Assembly (NCBI RefSeq): GCF_900120375.1
Contig: NZ_LT635480.1
Location: 558,001-622,000 of the forward strand
DNA: 64,000 bases
Reading direction: 5' to 3'
From: Ndongobacter massiliensis
Lineage (GTDB): Bacteria > Bacillota > Clostridia > Tissierellales > Peptoniphilaceae
Positions within the stretch are counted from its first letter, which is position 1; each line of letters begins with the position of its first letter. Of this stretch, positions 51,389-60,890 are shown one piece after another. Below the pieces are notes generated by a model. It saw nothing but the letters and a program-made list of their open reading frames with translations, searched no databases and had not been told where the DNA came from. A program made the position numbers and the translations under genes.

Positions 51389-54013
51389 ATGAAAAAGTTG
51401 GACATGAATGAAATCCGAAAGGCATTTTTGGATTTTTTTGAGGAGCGCGGGCACAATCGACTCAAAAGCTATTCGCTGGTACCGCAGGATGATCCCAGTT
51501 TATTTTTGATCAATGCGGGGATGGCGCCGCTGAAACCGTATTTTACGGGCGAAAAAAAGATGGCGCACAATCGCGCGACCAGCTCACAGCGCTGTGTGCG
51601 AACGCAGGATATTGAGCAGGTGGGGAAAACCCATCGACATGCGACTTTTTTCGAAATGCTCGGAAATTTTTCATTCGGTGATTATTTCAAAAAAGAGGCG
51701 ATCCACTGGGCATGGTCCTTTTTGACGGAAAAATTGGAAATGGAAAAGGATCGTTTTTGGATTACGGTCTATCAGGACGATGACGAAGCCTACCGCATCT
51801 GGCACGAGGAAATCGGCATTCCGCAGGAGCGCTTGCTGCGGCTCGGCAAAGAGGACAACTTCTGGGAATTGGAGCAGGGACCCTGCGGACCCTGTTCGGA
51901 AATTCACTATGATCGGGGGCCAGCCTACGGAGAAGGACACTCGCCGCAGGATAACTCCGATCGCTTCATGGAAATCTGGAATTTGGTTTTCACGCAGTTT
52001 GATCGCGGAGCGGACGGCAGCTATACGCCGCTTGCGCACCCGAACATCGATACGGGCATGGGATTGGAGCGCATTACGCTCGTTGCGGAGGACGCACACA
52101 ATATCTTTGAATTGTCTTCCTTTGCACCGATCCGGGAAGAAATTGAACGACTTTCGGGGGTGGCGTATGGTTCCTCCAAGTCAGGCGATGAATCCATTCG
52201 CGTCATTATGGACCACTCGAAGGCGCTGACTTTTTTGGTCTCCGACGGGGTGGTACCGTCCAATGAAGGGCGCGGTTATATTTTACGTCGTTTACTGCGG
52301 CGCGCCTGTCGCCATGGCAAACGCCTCGGCATTTCCGGTGCGTTCCTGAATCAGGTAGTCGATGCCGTCATCACATGCTATCAAGGGGAATATGAAGAAC
52401 TGGTACCGGCGCGCGAGCGCATTCACATGGTGGTGGCGCGGGAGGAAGCAAACTTCAACCGCACGATTGACCAGGGGCTGCAGCTTTTACAGGGCATTGT
52501 GGAGCGCGCGCAGCAGCAACATACGAATGTGTTGTCGGGAGAAGAAGCGTTTCGCCTGTACGATACCTACGGATTTCCGTTGGACCTGACGAAGGAAATT
52601 CTTGCGGAGTCCGATATGCAGGTCGATGAAGAGGGATTTTCGCGTGCCATGGCCCATCAGAGGAAACAGTCCCGGGAGCATCGGCAGAGTGGGGCGGGTT
52701 GGTCCGGAAAAGAAAAATTGGATACGGCTGATCTGCCGCAAACAGTATTTTCTGGGTATGAATGTAACGAAGACGACAGTGAAGTATTGGCGATTTTTGA
52801 AGACGGCGTGCGCGTAGATCGGATGGATGCCGGAAAAACCGGCATTGTGGTATTGGACCGGTCGCCTTTTTATGCGGAAAGCGGCGGACAGGTACATGAC
52901 ACGGGTGTACTGGAGACGAAACAGGGTCAGTTGCGCGTGACGGATGTACAAAAGGATGCGAGCAAAGTCTTCTTGCATACAGTACAGGCGGATGTCGAGC
53001 TTTCCCAAGGGCAGCGGGTACATTGTGTGATCGACGTCGATCGGCGCAACGATATTCGTCGCAACCATTCCGCCACACATTTACTGCACAAGGCGCTGCG
53101 GCTCGTGTTGGGCGAACATGTGCAGCAGGCGGGTTCGTATGTCGAAGCGGATCGTTTTCGCTTTGACTTTACCCACTTTGAGGCGCTGACCGAAGCGCAG
53201 GTGCGGGAAGTAGAAGAAATTGTAAACCGGGAAATTTTCCACTCATTGCCGGTGCGCACGCAGGTTTTATCGTATACGCAGGCGGTCAATGAAGGGGCAA
53301 TCGGATTATTTGAAGACAAATATGAAGATCAGGTACGCGTGGTCAGCACGGGGGATTTCTCAAAAGAGCTTTGCGGCGGGACTCATGTTGAAAACACGGC
53401 ACAGATTATGATGTTGCGCATTGTATCGGAACAGGGAATTTCTTCCGGCGTGCGTCGTATGGAAGCGGTAACGGGGCGCGCGTGCTACCGTCGCCTGGTT
53501 GCGGCCGAAGATCGGCTGGATGCGCTAGCCGGGCGGCTAAAAACAAATCGAGAAGGCATTGAAGAACGTCTGGAGCAGCGCGAAGCGGAAGAAAAGGAAC
53601 TGCAGCGCAAAGTTGCTTCCTTTGCGTCGAAGGTGGCGGGGGACCGCTCACAGGCGGTGCTTGCCGATGCCATTTCCGTGGGCGAAGTGCAGGTGATGAC
53701 GGCAGCTTTTACGGATGTTCCCATGGCCTCCTTGAAGGAAACGGTGGATCAGCTAAAAGAGAAAGCGTCAAATTACTGTATCGTTCTGGCATCAAAGGCG
53801 GACGGTAAAGTGTTGCTTGTGGCAGCGGTGGATCCGGCGCTGAACGGATGCGGTTTACAGGCGGGCAAGATCGTAAAAGTGGTTGCGCAGGCAACGGGCG
53901 GCAACGGCGGTGGGCGACCGGACTTTGCAACAGCCGGCGGAAAGGACCCGCAAAAGGTGGAAGATGCCCTGCGTTTGGTGGAAAAAACCGTGCGCGCGCA
54001 ATTGCAGAAATAA
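51389..54013 (+). CDS. alaS: Alanyl-tRNA synthetase
   Basis: 874 residues. Class II core ([50 protein letters not shown] in parts), the editing domain with [12 protein letters not shown] and CGGTHVE, and a C-Ala domain with [15 protein letters not shown]. All zinc-site residues of the editing domain appear kept. ATG behind GTAGAGGTGAATG. The order alaS-ireB-ruvX is common in Firmicutes. Confidence 0.97.
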   Translation: MKKLDMNEIRKAFLDFFEERGHNRLKSYSLVPQDDPSLFLINAGMAPLKPYFTGEKKMAHNRATSSQRCVRTQDIEQVGKTHRHATFFEMLGNFSFGDYFKKEAIHWAWSFLTEKLEMEKDRFWITVYQDDDEAYRIWHEEIGIPQERLLRLGKEDNFWELEQGPCGPCSEIHYDRGPAYGEGHSPQDNSDRFMEIWNLVFTQFDRGADGSYTPLAHPNIDTGMGLERITLVAEDAHNIFELSSFAPIREEIERLSGVAYGSSKSGDESIRVIMDHSKALTFLVSDGVVPSNEGRGYILRRLLRRACRHGKRLGISGAFLNQVVDAVITCYQGEYEELVPARERIHMVVAREEANFNRTIDQGLQLLQGIVERAQQQHTNVLSGEEAFRLYDTYGFPLDLTKEILAESDMQVDEEGFSRAMAHQRKQSREHRQSGAGWSGKEKLDTADLPQTVFSGYECNEDDSEVLAIFEDGVRVDRMDAGKTGIVVLDRSPFYAESGGQVHDTGVLETKQGQLRVTDVQKDASKVFLHTVQADVELSQGQRVHCVIDVDRRNDIRRNHSATHLLHKALRLVLGEHVQQAGSYVEADRFRFDFTHFEALTEAQVREVEEIVNREIFHSLPVRTQVLSYTQAVNEGAIGLFEDKYEDQVRVVSTGDFSKELCGGTHVENTAQIMMLRIVSEQGISSGVRRMEAVTGRACYRRLVAAEDRLDALAGRLKTNREGIEERLEQREAEEKELQRKVASFASKVAGDRSQAVLADAISVGEVQVMTAAFTDVPMASLKETVDQLKEKASNYCIVLASKADGKVLLVAAVDPALNGCGLQAGKIVKVVAQATGGNGGGRPDFATAGGKDPQKVEDALRLVEKTVRAQLQK

Positions 54014-54040
54014 AGGGAACGAAGAAGGAAACGGAACGAC

Positions 54041-54078
54041 GACGCTGCATGGCAGCGTCAATGATAACCCGGAGGGTT
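54041..54078 (+). other. Two adjacent hairpins between alaS and ireB
   Basis: GACGCTGC/GCAGCGTC (54041-54048, 54052-54059) with an ATG loop, then AACCC/GGGTT (54066-54070, 54074-54078) with a GGA loop. Neither is followed by a T run. They stand just upstream of the ireB ribosome-binding site and could affect mRNA processing or stability. Confidence 0.45.
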
Positions 54079-54096
54079 GCGAGTAAGGAGGAAATG

Positions 54097-54366
54097 ATGA
54101 CCGGTGATCACAGTAAGACGATGCTCTTTGCACCCTTGGATGAGAAAGAAAAGGATATTTGTGAAATCCTGAGGTCGGTTTATGCGGCGCTCAAGGAGAA
54201 GGGATATAAGCCGGAAAATCAGATTATCGGATATATACTGTCCGGCGATCCGACCTATATCACCAGTCACGGCGATGCGCGCAAGTTGATTCGTCAAATT
54301 GATCGTGATGAACTTTTGGAAGAATTGTTACGCTTTTACATTGCAGGGAACGAGATTGCTCGATAG
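54097..54366 (+). CDS. ireB: IreB-family regulatory phosphoprotein
   Basis: 89 residues (UPF0297). [31 protein letters not shown] in parts, [24 protein letters not shown] and [13 protein letters not shown] are the family hallmarks. In Enterococcus IreB is phosphorylated by the PASTA kinase IreK and affects cephalosporin resistance; the kinase is not in this window. The ATG at 54097 has AAGGAGG 5 nt before it; the ATG one codon earlier would be too close. Confidence 0.94.
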   Translation: MTGDHSKTMLFAPLDEKEKDICEILRSVYAALKEKGYKPENQIIGYILSGDPTYITSHGDARKLIRQIDRDELLEELLRFYIAGNEIAR

Positions 54367-54370
54367 ACCG

Positions 54371-54393
54371 GGGTGGAGGCCTTGTCTCCGCCC
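54371..54393 (+). terminator. Weak hairpin terminator after ireB
   Basis: GGGTGGAG (54371-54378) and CTCCGCCC (54386-54393) pair with one wobble, followed by a pyrimidine-rich TTCTTCCTGTTT. It may only partly separate ireB from ruvX. Confidence 0.4.
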
Positions 54394-54468
54394 TTCTTCC
54401 TGTTTGGTGCCGTTCCAAGGGAACCGTAATTTTAGTGTGCCTGAAACGGAGTAAAGAAAAGAGAAACT

Positions 54469-54900
54469 ATGCGGGCGATGGGTTTGGATTTGGGAACAAA
54501 AACCATCGGTGTGGCGATCAGCGACCCGATGTATTGGATTGCGCAGGCGTATACGACGATACAGCGCACCAATTTGCAAGAGGATCTGAAGAGTATTCAG
54601 GAGATTGTAGACAAAGAAGGGGTGCAAGAGGTTGTTTTAGGGTTGCCCTGGAATATGAATCACTCGCAGGGCGCGGCGGCGGACCGGACGAAGACATTCG
54701 GGCAGGCGTTGGCGCGCTTTTTGGGGCGTGAAGTGATCTATCAGGACGAGCGTCTCTCGACGGTTTCGGCAGAACGCATTTTGCAGGAGAGCGGCGTCCG
54801 CAGAGAAAAACGAAAAAAACATGTCGACAAAATTGCGGCGACATTTATTTTACAGGTGTGGTTGGACGAGCGAGCCACGCGACAAAAAACGAACGATTAA
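54469..54900 (+). CDS. ruvX: RuvX/YqgF, Holliday-junction resolvase-like nuclease
   Basis: 143 residues of the RNase H fold. GLDLGTKTIGVAISDP at the N-terminus, VLGLPWNMN, YQDERLSTVSAERIL and KKHVDKIAATFILQVWL are family segments with the acidic active-site residues. YqgF proteins act in processing of 16S rRNA precursor. ATG 54469; a weak AAAGAGAAA precedes it and an in-frame ATG at 54478 is possible. An ACTATG context without good SD suggests low expression. Confidence 0.93.
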   Translation: MRAMGLDLGTKTIGVAISDPMYWIAQAYTTIQRTNLQEDLKSIQEIVDKEGVQEVVLGLPWNMNHSQGAAADRTKTFGQALARFLGREVIYQDERLSTVSAERILQESGVRREKRKKHVDKIAATFILQVWLDERATRQKTND

Positions 54901-54927
54901 CGGGGAAAGCCCGGAAAGGAATGTAAT

Positions 54928-56625
54928 TTGAGTAGAAAAAAATTGGAACGACTGCGCGTCATCCCTTTGGGTGGGCTGCAGGAAATCGGCAAGAATATGT
55001 GTGCCGTCGAATACGGCGACGATATCCTTGTCATTGATGCCGGCCTGACTTTTCCAACGGATGATATGCCCGGCGTCGATGTGGTCATTCCGGATATTAC
55101 GTATCTGGAGCAAAACCGCGAGAAGGTGCGCGCCATTTTGCTCACGCATGGCCACGAAGATCATTATGGTGCCGTGCCCTATGTGTTAAAAAAGTTGTCT
55201 GTGCCAGTGTATTGCACGCGTTTGACGGCGGGACTGTTGGAGAATAAATTTAAGGAACACGGTTTAAGCACGGATTCCATACGCTATGTCACGGTGGGTG
55301 AAAATTTGAAATTCGGCGCGTTTTCTTGTGAGTTTATCCGCGTGGCGCACAGCATTCCCGATGCCTGTGCCATTGCCGTGTTTAACCCGGTGGGAACGTT
55401 GCTGTTCACCGGGGATTTCAAGTTTGACTTCACGCCCATTGACAACGAACCGACGGATTTGCAGCGGTTGGCGGAATTGGGTCAAGAGGGCGTGCTGTGC
55501 CTCTATTCGGATAGTACAAACGTGGAACGCGCGGGTGTGACGATGAGCGAGCGCACCGTGGGACAGACCTTTAAGCATTTATTTGAGGATGCGCCGGGGC
55601 GCATTATCGTCGCCACATTCGCCTCCAATTTGCACCGCGTCCAGCAGGTCATTTCCGCCTCGGAAGCATTGGGACGGAAAGTGTGCCTCTCCGGTCGTTC
55701 CATGCTCAACAATGTCTCTGTCGCCGCGGCATTGGGCTATTTGAAAGTAAAACAGAATACGCTGATCGAGATTTACGAACTTTCCAAATACAAGCCCGAG
55801 CAAACTACCCTGTTGATCACGGGCACGCAGGGCGAACCCATGAGTGCGCTCACACGCATTGCGCGCGATGAACACCGCCGCATTACGTTGGATGAAACGG
55901 ATACGGTGATCATCTCCGCCTCGGAAATTCCGGGCAATGAACGCAGTATCGGAGATGTAATCAACAATCTCATGGGACATGGATCCACGGTCATCTATTC
56001 TTCGTTGGCAGACGTGCATGTTTCGGGACACGCCTGCCAGGAAGAGTTGAAATTGATGCATGCATTGTTGAAACCGACCTATTTTATTCCGGCGCATGGC
56101 GAAAATCGCATGCTTATCACGCATAAAAAGCTAGCACAATCCATGGGTATGCCGGAGGATCATATTTTCCTGGCGCAAAATGGCTCCGTGATTTCTTTTG
56201 AACGCCATGGCAGGCGCGTCCTAGCGACGCGGGAAGAATCCGTAACGGCGGGCAATATCCTAGTCGACGGTTTGGGCGTCGGCGATGTCGGCAGTATTGT
56301 GCTCAACGATCGCAAGCGTTTGTCGGACGACGGTGTCATCACCGTTGTAGTTTCTGTCGATCGAAAAACCCGCAAACTGGTCGCCGGTCCCGAAATTATG
56401 TCACGCGGTTTTGTCTACATGAAGGAGCACGTGGACATCATTGAAGGAATTAAAAAGGTGGTGTTGGCGATTTTTACCGATGCACAAAAGCGTCATATTT
56501 CCGATTGGAACTTCTTGAAATCGCAGGTGCGTGAGCAGGTCAAATCGTATGTCTACAGTGAAATTCAACGTGATCCGATGATTCTCTCAATCATCATGGA
56601 GATCGGGGAACCGACACGCGACTAA
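54928..56625 (+). CDS. rnj: Ribonuclease J
   Basis: 565 residues. The beta-lactamase/beta-CASP core has LTHGHEDHYGAVPYVL with the metal motif HxHxDH, FTGDFKFD, LYSDSTNVERAG and TGTQGEPMSALTRIA; HVSGHACQEELKLM and IPAHGENRML follow. RNase J is the 5'-3' exo- and endonuclease of mRNA decay and rRNA maturation in Firmicutes. Start TTG behind GGAAAGGAA. The C-terminal domain (about 460-565) is complete. Confidence 0.95.
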   Translation: MSRKKLERLRVIPLGGLQEIGKNMCAVEYGDDILVIDAGLTFPTDDMPGVDVVIPDITYLEQNREKVRAILLTHGHEDHYGAVPYVLKKLSVPVYCTRLTAGLLENKFKEHGLSTDSIRYVTVGENLKFGAFSCEFIRVAHSIPDACAIAVFNPVGTLLFTGDFKFDFTPIDNEPTDLQRLAELGQEGVLCLYSDSTNVERAGVTMSERTVGQTFKHLFEDAPGRIIVATFASNLHRVQQVISASEALGRKVCLSGRSMLNNVSVAAALGYLKVKQNTLIEIYELSKYKPEQTTLLITGTQGEPMSALTRIARDEHRRITLDETDTVIISASEIPGNERSIGDVINNLMGHGSTVIYSSLADVHVSGHACQEELKLMHALLKPTYFIPAHGENRMLITHKKLAQSMGMPEDHIFLAQNGSVISFERHGRRVLATREESVTAGNILVDGLGVGDVGSIVLNDRKRLSDDGVITVVVSVDRKTRKLVAGPEIMSRGFVYMKEHVDIIEGIKKVVLAIFTDAQKRHISDWNFLKSQVREQVKSYVYSEIQRDPMILSIIMEIGEPTRD

Positions 56626-56661
56626 CGTGTCGCAGGAAACGGTGTTGGAGAAGGAGGGCAT

Positions 56662-57207
56662 ATGGACATTCAGTTATCATTGCAAAAGGCGCTGGAGGAA
56701 TTGATTCAGACGGCAAAATTGGAACCTGGGGATCTGCTGGTTGTCGGCTGTTCCTCCAGTGAAATCATGGGCGGGCGAATCGGAAAGCAGTCCAGCCCAG
56801 AAGTGGGTCGACAAGTTGCCGCAGTGTGTCGGGAAGTGCTTCAACCGCGCGGTATCGATTTGGCGGCGCAGTGCTGTGAACATTTAAATCGCGCGCTGGT
56901 CATGGAAAAGCAGGCAGCTAAAGAACGCGGGTATGAGCAGGTGAATGCGATTCCGCAGCCGCACGCAGGCGGTTCTTTTGCCGTGGCGGTCTATGCGGCG
57001 ATGGAAGATCCGGTTTTGGTGGAAGAAGTGCAGGCGGATGCGGGATTGGACATCGGCCATACCCTGATCGGGATGCATTTGAAACGGGTGGCGGTTCCGG
57101 TGCGACTTTCCGTTAGCAAAATCGGGGAAGCAGCATTGGTGGCCGCGCGTGTACGTCCCAAATATACGGGCGGACCGCGCGCCGTTTATGACGAAAATTT
57201 GATGTAG
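56662..57207 (+). CDS. UPF0340/TIGR01440-family protein
   Basis: 181 residues. LLVVGCSSSEIMGGRIGKQSS in parts, QCCEHLNRALV, AIPQPHAGGSFA and DIGHTLIGMHLKRVAVPVR are the conserved segments of the YwlG family. The role is unknown. ATG behind GAGAAGGAGGG. It stands between RNase J and hflX. Two cysteines in QCCEHLNRALV are conserved-looking and might bind metal. Confidence 0.9.
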   Translation: MDIQLSLQKALEELIQTAKLEPGDLLVVGCSSSEIMGGRIGKQSSPEVGRQVAAVCREVLQPRGIDLAAQCCEHLNRALVMEKQAAKERGYEQVNAIPQPHAGGSFAVAVYAAMEDPVLVEEVQADAGLDIGHTLIGMHLKRVAVPVRLSVSKIGEAALVAARVRPKYTGGPRAVYDENLM

Positions 57208-57252
57208 CCCGGATATTGCTCGTTTTAACATCATGCAAGAAGGAGTGAAATC

Positions 57253-58413
57253 ATCGAAGAAAAGCAGAAAGATTCTATAAAAAACGGACGCGAACGCGCC
57301 TTTTTGGTTTTTGATTATACACGAGAAAACAAAGCGCAGCTCACCGTGCGACAAGGTGAGCTGCGTGCACTTTGTACGTCCTGCGGACTGGACGTGGCGG
57401 ATGAAATTGTGCAGCAAATCGAACGCATTCACCCAAGGACCGTGATCGGGGAAGGGAAGGTAGAAGAAATCGCGCAGCGCCTCTCCGAAGAAGCGGTCAA
57501 CCTAGTTGTATTTGAGCGCGCGCTTACCGGCTCGCAGATGCGAAATTTGGCGGATGCGTTGGATTGTAAAGTACTGGACCGCAATGATGTCATTTTGGAA
57601 ATCTTTGCGCGCCGTGCGCGGACGAAGAAGGCAAAACTACAGGTTGAACTGGCACAACAGGCATACCGATTGCCGCGTCTGGCAGGGCTTGGGAAAAGTT
57701 TATCCGGACAAGGTGCGGGGGTCGGCACGCGCGGACCGGGCGAACAGAAGCTGGAGTTGGACCGTCGTTCCGTAGAGCGGCGCATTGCGCAGTTAAAAAA
57801 GCAGCTGCGCACGCTCGAGAAACAGGAAGAGACCGCAGCCAAAAGACGTACGCAAAGCGCATTGCCGGTTGTGAGTCTGATCGGTTATACAAATGCCGGA
57901 AAATCGACGATACGAAATGCGCTTGCCCGGCGGTATGGCACGAATCTGCGCAAGGTCTATGCGGATGACCGGCTTTTTGCCACCTTGGAGGTCAGCGTGC
58001 GGCGCATTGAACCTCCGGTGGGCGCGCCTTTTCTTTTAGCGGACACCATCGGATTTCTGCGCGATCTGCCAGAAAAATTGCAGGATGCTTTTCAGAGCAC
58101 GGTTGAGGAAATGCGTCGCTCGAATTTATTGGTATTTGTGCTCGACAGTGCCGGCTTGGAAGTGGAGGAACAGATTCGCTCGGTCAAACAGATTCTTTCC
58201 GAGCAGGCGATCACCGTTCCTTTGCTCTACGTTGTCAACAAAGTGGATCTCGGGGCACCTCCTGCGATTACGCCACCGGGGGAAACAATTTTCATTTCGG
58301 CGTACAACAAGGAAGATGTGAAACGTTTGTGTCGCACGATTGCGCAACACCCCGCGCTGCAAGGCAGTTACGTAGAGGGTACAATAGTAGAAATGGGGAG
58401 TACATGCGACTGA
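57253..58413 (+). CDS. hflX: HflX GTPase, start codon apparently ATC
   Basis: The frame codes for an HflX N-terminal domain (ERAFLVFDYTRENKAQL.., RTVIGEGKVEEIA, NLVVFERALTGSQMRNL), the glycine-rich linker GKSLSGQGAGVGTRGPGEQ and the G domain (GYTNAGKSTI, DTIGFLRDLPEKLQDAF, NKVD). HflX splits stalled ribosomes. The only standard start is TTG at 57304, which would remove the conserved ERAF strand and has no ribosome-binding site. AAGGAG at 57240-57245 lies 7 nt before an in-frame ATC (57253), where an ATG would be expected, and no other start occurs before the in-frame TAA at 57226. So either ATC is used, or ATG was lost, or the sequence has an error. It overlaps the ABC gene by 10 nt. Confidence 0.8.
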   Translation: MEEKQKDSIKNGRERAFLVFDYTRENKAQLTVRQGELRALCTSCGLDVADEIVQQIERIHPRTVIGEGKVEEIAQRLSEEAVNLVVFERALTGSQMRNLADALDCKVLDRNDVILEIFARRARTKKAKLQVELAQQAYRLPRLAGLGKSLSGQGAGVGTRGPGEQKLELDRRSVERRIAQLKKQLRTLEKQEETAAKRRTQSALPVVSLIGYTNAGKSTIRNALARRYGTNLRKVYADDRLFATLEVSVRRIEPPVGAPFLLADTIGFLRDLPEKLQDAFQSTVEEMRRSNLLVFVLDSAGLEVEEQIRSVKQILSEQAITVPLLYVVNKVDLGAPPAITPPGETIFISAYNKEDVKRLCRTIAQHPALQGSYVEGTIVEMGSTCD

Positions 58414-59210
58414 TTGTAGAAAATGTTGAAAAATCCTTCGGCGCCAAACGTGTATTGCGCCAAGCGGATGCCGTTTTTGAGCAGGGAGAGATTTGTGGAT
58501 TGTTGGGCCGAAACGGCGCCGGCAAGACGACGCTTTTTTCCATCATCGCCGGAAATCTCGAGGCAGAAAAAGGCTCTGTATGGTTGGAAGAAGAGGGACA
58601 GCGACGGGCTCTGCAGCCGGAAGATCTCTTTTTTATGGTTGCGGAACCCTCCTTGCCCAACTTTCTAACCGGACGCGAATTGATCCGCTTTTTCATTGAT
58701 GTCAATCGCAAGGAAATTCAAAACTTACAGACGGAAGATGCCTATTTTGATTGGATTCAGTTTGAAGAAGAGGATCGGGATCGGCTGATTCAGGAATATT
58801 CAACCGGCATGAAAAACAAGCTGCAGATGCTGATGTTTCTCATTCTCCGCCCGCGCGTAATATTGATGGATGAGCCGTTGACTTCATTGGATGTCGTCGT
58901 ACAGTTGGAACTTAAAAAATTAATTCGCTCGATACGCTCCGAGCATATTATTTTGTTGTCGACACATATTTTGCAGTTGGCGGAAGATTTGTGTGACCGC
59001 ATTGTATTGCTGGTGGATGGAAAAATGGAAGCGGCGGATGCTTTGCAATCCAAGGAAAATAAAGACGCTTTTGAAGACCGATTGATTGCAAGGCTGTTGG
59101 AAAAAAATCCAGAGGCGGAATTGCAAACCGATTCTGCATTGAAGTTGGAGAATCCTGTAGGATCCGAACCGAAATCTTGTCTTTCCGAAAAGCAAAGGGA
59201 GGACGCATGA
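58404..59210 (+). CDS. ABC transporter ATP-binding protein
   Basis: 268 residues. Walker A GRNGAGKTTLF, signature YSTGMKNKLQML, Walker B RVILMDEPLTSLD and the H-loop LLSTHILQLAEDL. It is of the ABC-2 exporter or EcsA-like type. About 60 C-terminal residues after the ATPase core are extra. ATG at 58404 behind GGGGAG within the end of hflX; the longer frame is in hflX coding. It overlaps the permease gene by 4 nt. Substrate unknown. Confidence 0.92.
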   Translation: MRLIVENVEKSFGAKRVLRQADAVFEQGEICGLLGRNGAGKTTLFSIIAGNLEAEKGSVWLEEEGQRRALQPEDLFFMVAEPSLPNFLTGRELIRFFIDVNRKEIQNLQTEDAYFDWIQFEEEDRDRLIQEYSTGMKNKLQMLMFLILRPRVILMDEPLTSLDVVVQLELKKLIRSIRSEHIILLSTHILQLAEDLCDRIVLLVDGKMEAADALQSKENKDAFEDRLIARLLEKNPEAELQTDSALKLENPVGSEPKSCLSEKQREDA

Positions 59211-60862
59211 ATACTCTGTGGACGGATTTTTCGATTGTCCAGCGCGTTCAGCTGCACGAAGTATTCAACTCCTTCTTGTGGCTGATACGAAAATTGCCAT
59301 TTATCGGTCATTTTCTGGGAGATTCGTATCGTTTTTTTCATCTGAAACGCTTAATGAATTTTCTGCGCTTTCCGCTGTACTTGCTCTGGAGTTTTTTCAA
59401 ATCGCTGTTGGGACGGCTGCTTTTTATGATTTTTTTTGCACCAACCCTACTAAGTCCCGCCATTCAGTGGTTTCACGGGAATGAATTTGCATCGCCCAAA
59501 CTTTTTTATCAAAGTTTGCAGGTGAGTCCGCAAGCCTTTATTTACCTATCCGGAGGCCTGTTTTTTTGTGAAACACTGCTGGTTTTCCTGCGTTGTCGTC
59601 CGGCGGACGAAGGGGACCGTATCCAGAAGATGGTGCGTACCTTTCGCATGAACCCCATTCACTTGGGGCGGATCTTTACCGAGTGGGAGGGACCGATTTT
59701 TGCATTGTTGCGCTTTTTCGTTTTTGCCCTCCTATATGGTGTCGCTTTGGGCATCTCAATCGGCTCACTTTTTGCACTTGCCTGTTTCCTTCTTTTTTTG
59801 GAGTGGACGATGAATCGATTTTATATGAATTTTTTTCTTCGTCACCGCTACTTTTTACAGAACAAGTGGTATTTTGTGCTGAGCTGCATGACGTTGGCTC
59901 TTGGCGGTTGGGCGCTGGGCATCGCGCGTCCGATGCCCGTCGATGCGATACTCATCGGCGCTTGTCTGCTCATGGCCATTCCCGGAATTTGGAGTATGCT
60001 TTCACTGCGCCGGTTTTCCGGCTATCCCGTGTTGATTCGTTCGATTGAAACGGAGTATGCCCGGGCCGTGACATCTGCAAAAGAGGCGGGCGCCTCGAAT
60101 GTGAAGCTGCGCGACTCCGATCTTAAAGCGCATCAGGATGCTCAACCATCTTCCGATCCCGCTCGAAAACACGGTTTTTCTTTATTGAATTCTCTGTTTT
60201 TTCAGCGCCATCGACGCATTTTACTGCGCCCGCAGATGCTCAAAACCTTATTTGTGATAGGCGGCGTCCTTGCATTCTTTATTTTTCAACAGACGACTCC
60301 GGTTTCCGAGCGAAGTGCAGTTGCTGCACGCATTCCGAACTTGATTCCATTGCTCATGATGCTTGTCTGCAGCTATGACAAAGTGACGAAGAGCATGTAT
60401 GTCAATTGCGATCACAGTCTCTTGCATTACCAATTTTACCGGAGAAAAAAGGCGCAGCGGCGATTGTTTTTCGCACGACTGCGCACATTGGGAAGATGGA
60501 GTCTATACAGCATTCTGCCTATTACGCTGGCTATTGCCGGTTTTTATTTCTTCGGTTCATGGAATTTTCCGCCGTATTTCGGAATCGTGCTGCTTTTGCC
60601 GGCTGCGTACGGACTTTTCTTTACCGTCTTCCATTTGAGTCTATACTATCTGTTTCAACCGTATTCGGAAAAAGGAAGTATCAAAAGTCTCACTGCAACC
60701 TTTTTACAGGCCGCGGTCAGTATTTTTTGCTATGCGTCTATTACACGAATGCCCAGCGGAAAAATGTTTCTTATTCACGGGACACTGACGCTTGGAGGCA
60801 GTCTCATACTGGTCCTGCTGGTGTTCATTTTTTCGCAGCGTACCTTTCGCTTGCGTGAATAA
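59207..60862 (+). CDS. ABC transporter membrane protein, unknown substrate
   Basis: 551 residues with around ten to twelve hydrophobic segments, grouped at 60-125, 150-260 and 350-545, and a charged cytoplasmic loop in the middle (about 285-345). I do not recognise a close family; the partner ATPase at 58404 and the 4-nt overlap show it is the permease half. ATG at 59207 behind AAGGGAGG. ABC-2 type exporters of similar build move lipids, peptides or drugs. No accessory gene is present; the next gene is convergent. Confidence 0.8.
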   Translation: MNTLWTDFSIVQRVQLHEVFNSFLWLIRKLPFIGHFLGDSYRFFHLKRLMNFLRFPLYLLWSFFKSLLGRLLFMIFFAPTLLSPAIQWFHGNEFASPKLFYQSLQVSPQAFIYLSGGLFFCETLLVFLRCRPADEGDRIQKMVRTFRMNPIHLGRIFTEWEGPIFALLRFFVFALLYGVALGISIGSLFALACFLLFLEWTMNRFYMNFFLRHRYFLQNKWYFVLSCMTLALGGWALGIARPMPVDAILIGACLLMAIPGIWSMLSLRRFSGYPVLIRSIETEYARAVTSAKEAGASNVKLRDSDLKAHQDAQPSSDPARKHGFSLLNSLFFQRHRRILLRPQMLKTLFVIGGVLAFFIFQQTTPVSERSAVAARIPNLIPLLMMLVCSYDKVTKSMYVNCDHSLLHYQFYRRKKAQRRLFFARLRTLGRWSLYSILPITLAIAGFYFFGSWNFPPYFGIVLLLPAAYGLFFTVFHLSLYYLFQPYSEKGSIKSLTATFLQAAVSIFCYASITRMPSGKMFLIHGTLTLGGSLILVLLVFIFSQRTFRLRE

Positions 60863-60890
60863 CCGTATCAGTTATGCTTTTCGCTTCCGC

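Noticed and set aside
47100-51390. T-box leaders for asnS, leuS or alaS
   Set aside because: The genes overlap or lie 10-22 nt from their neighbours; there is no space for a T-box leader.
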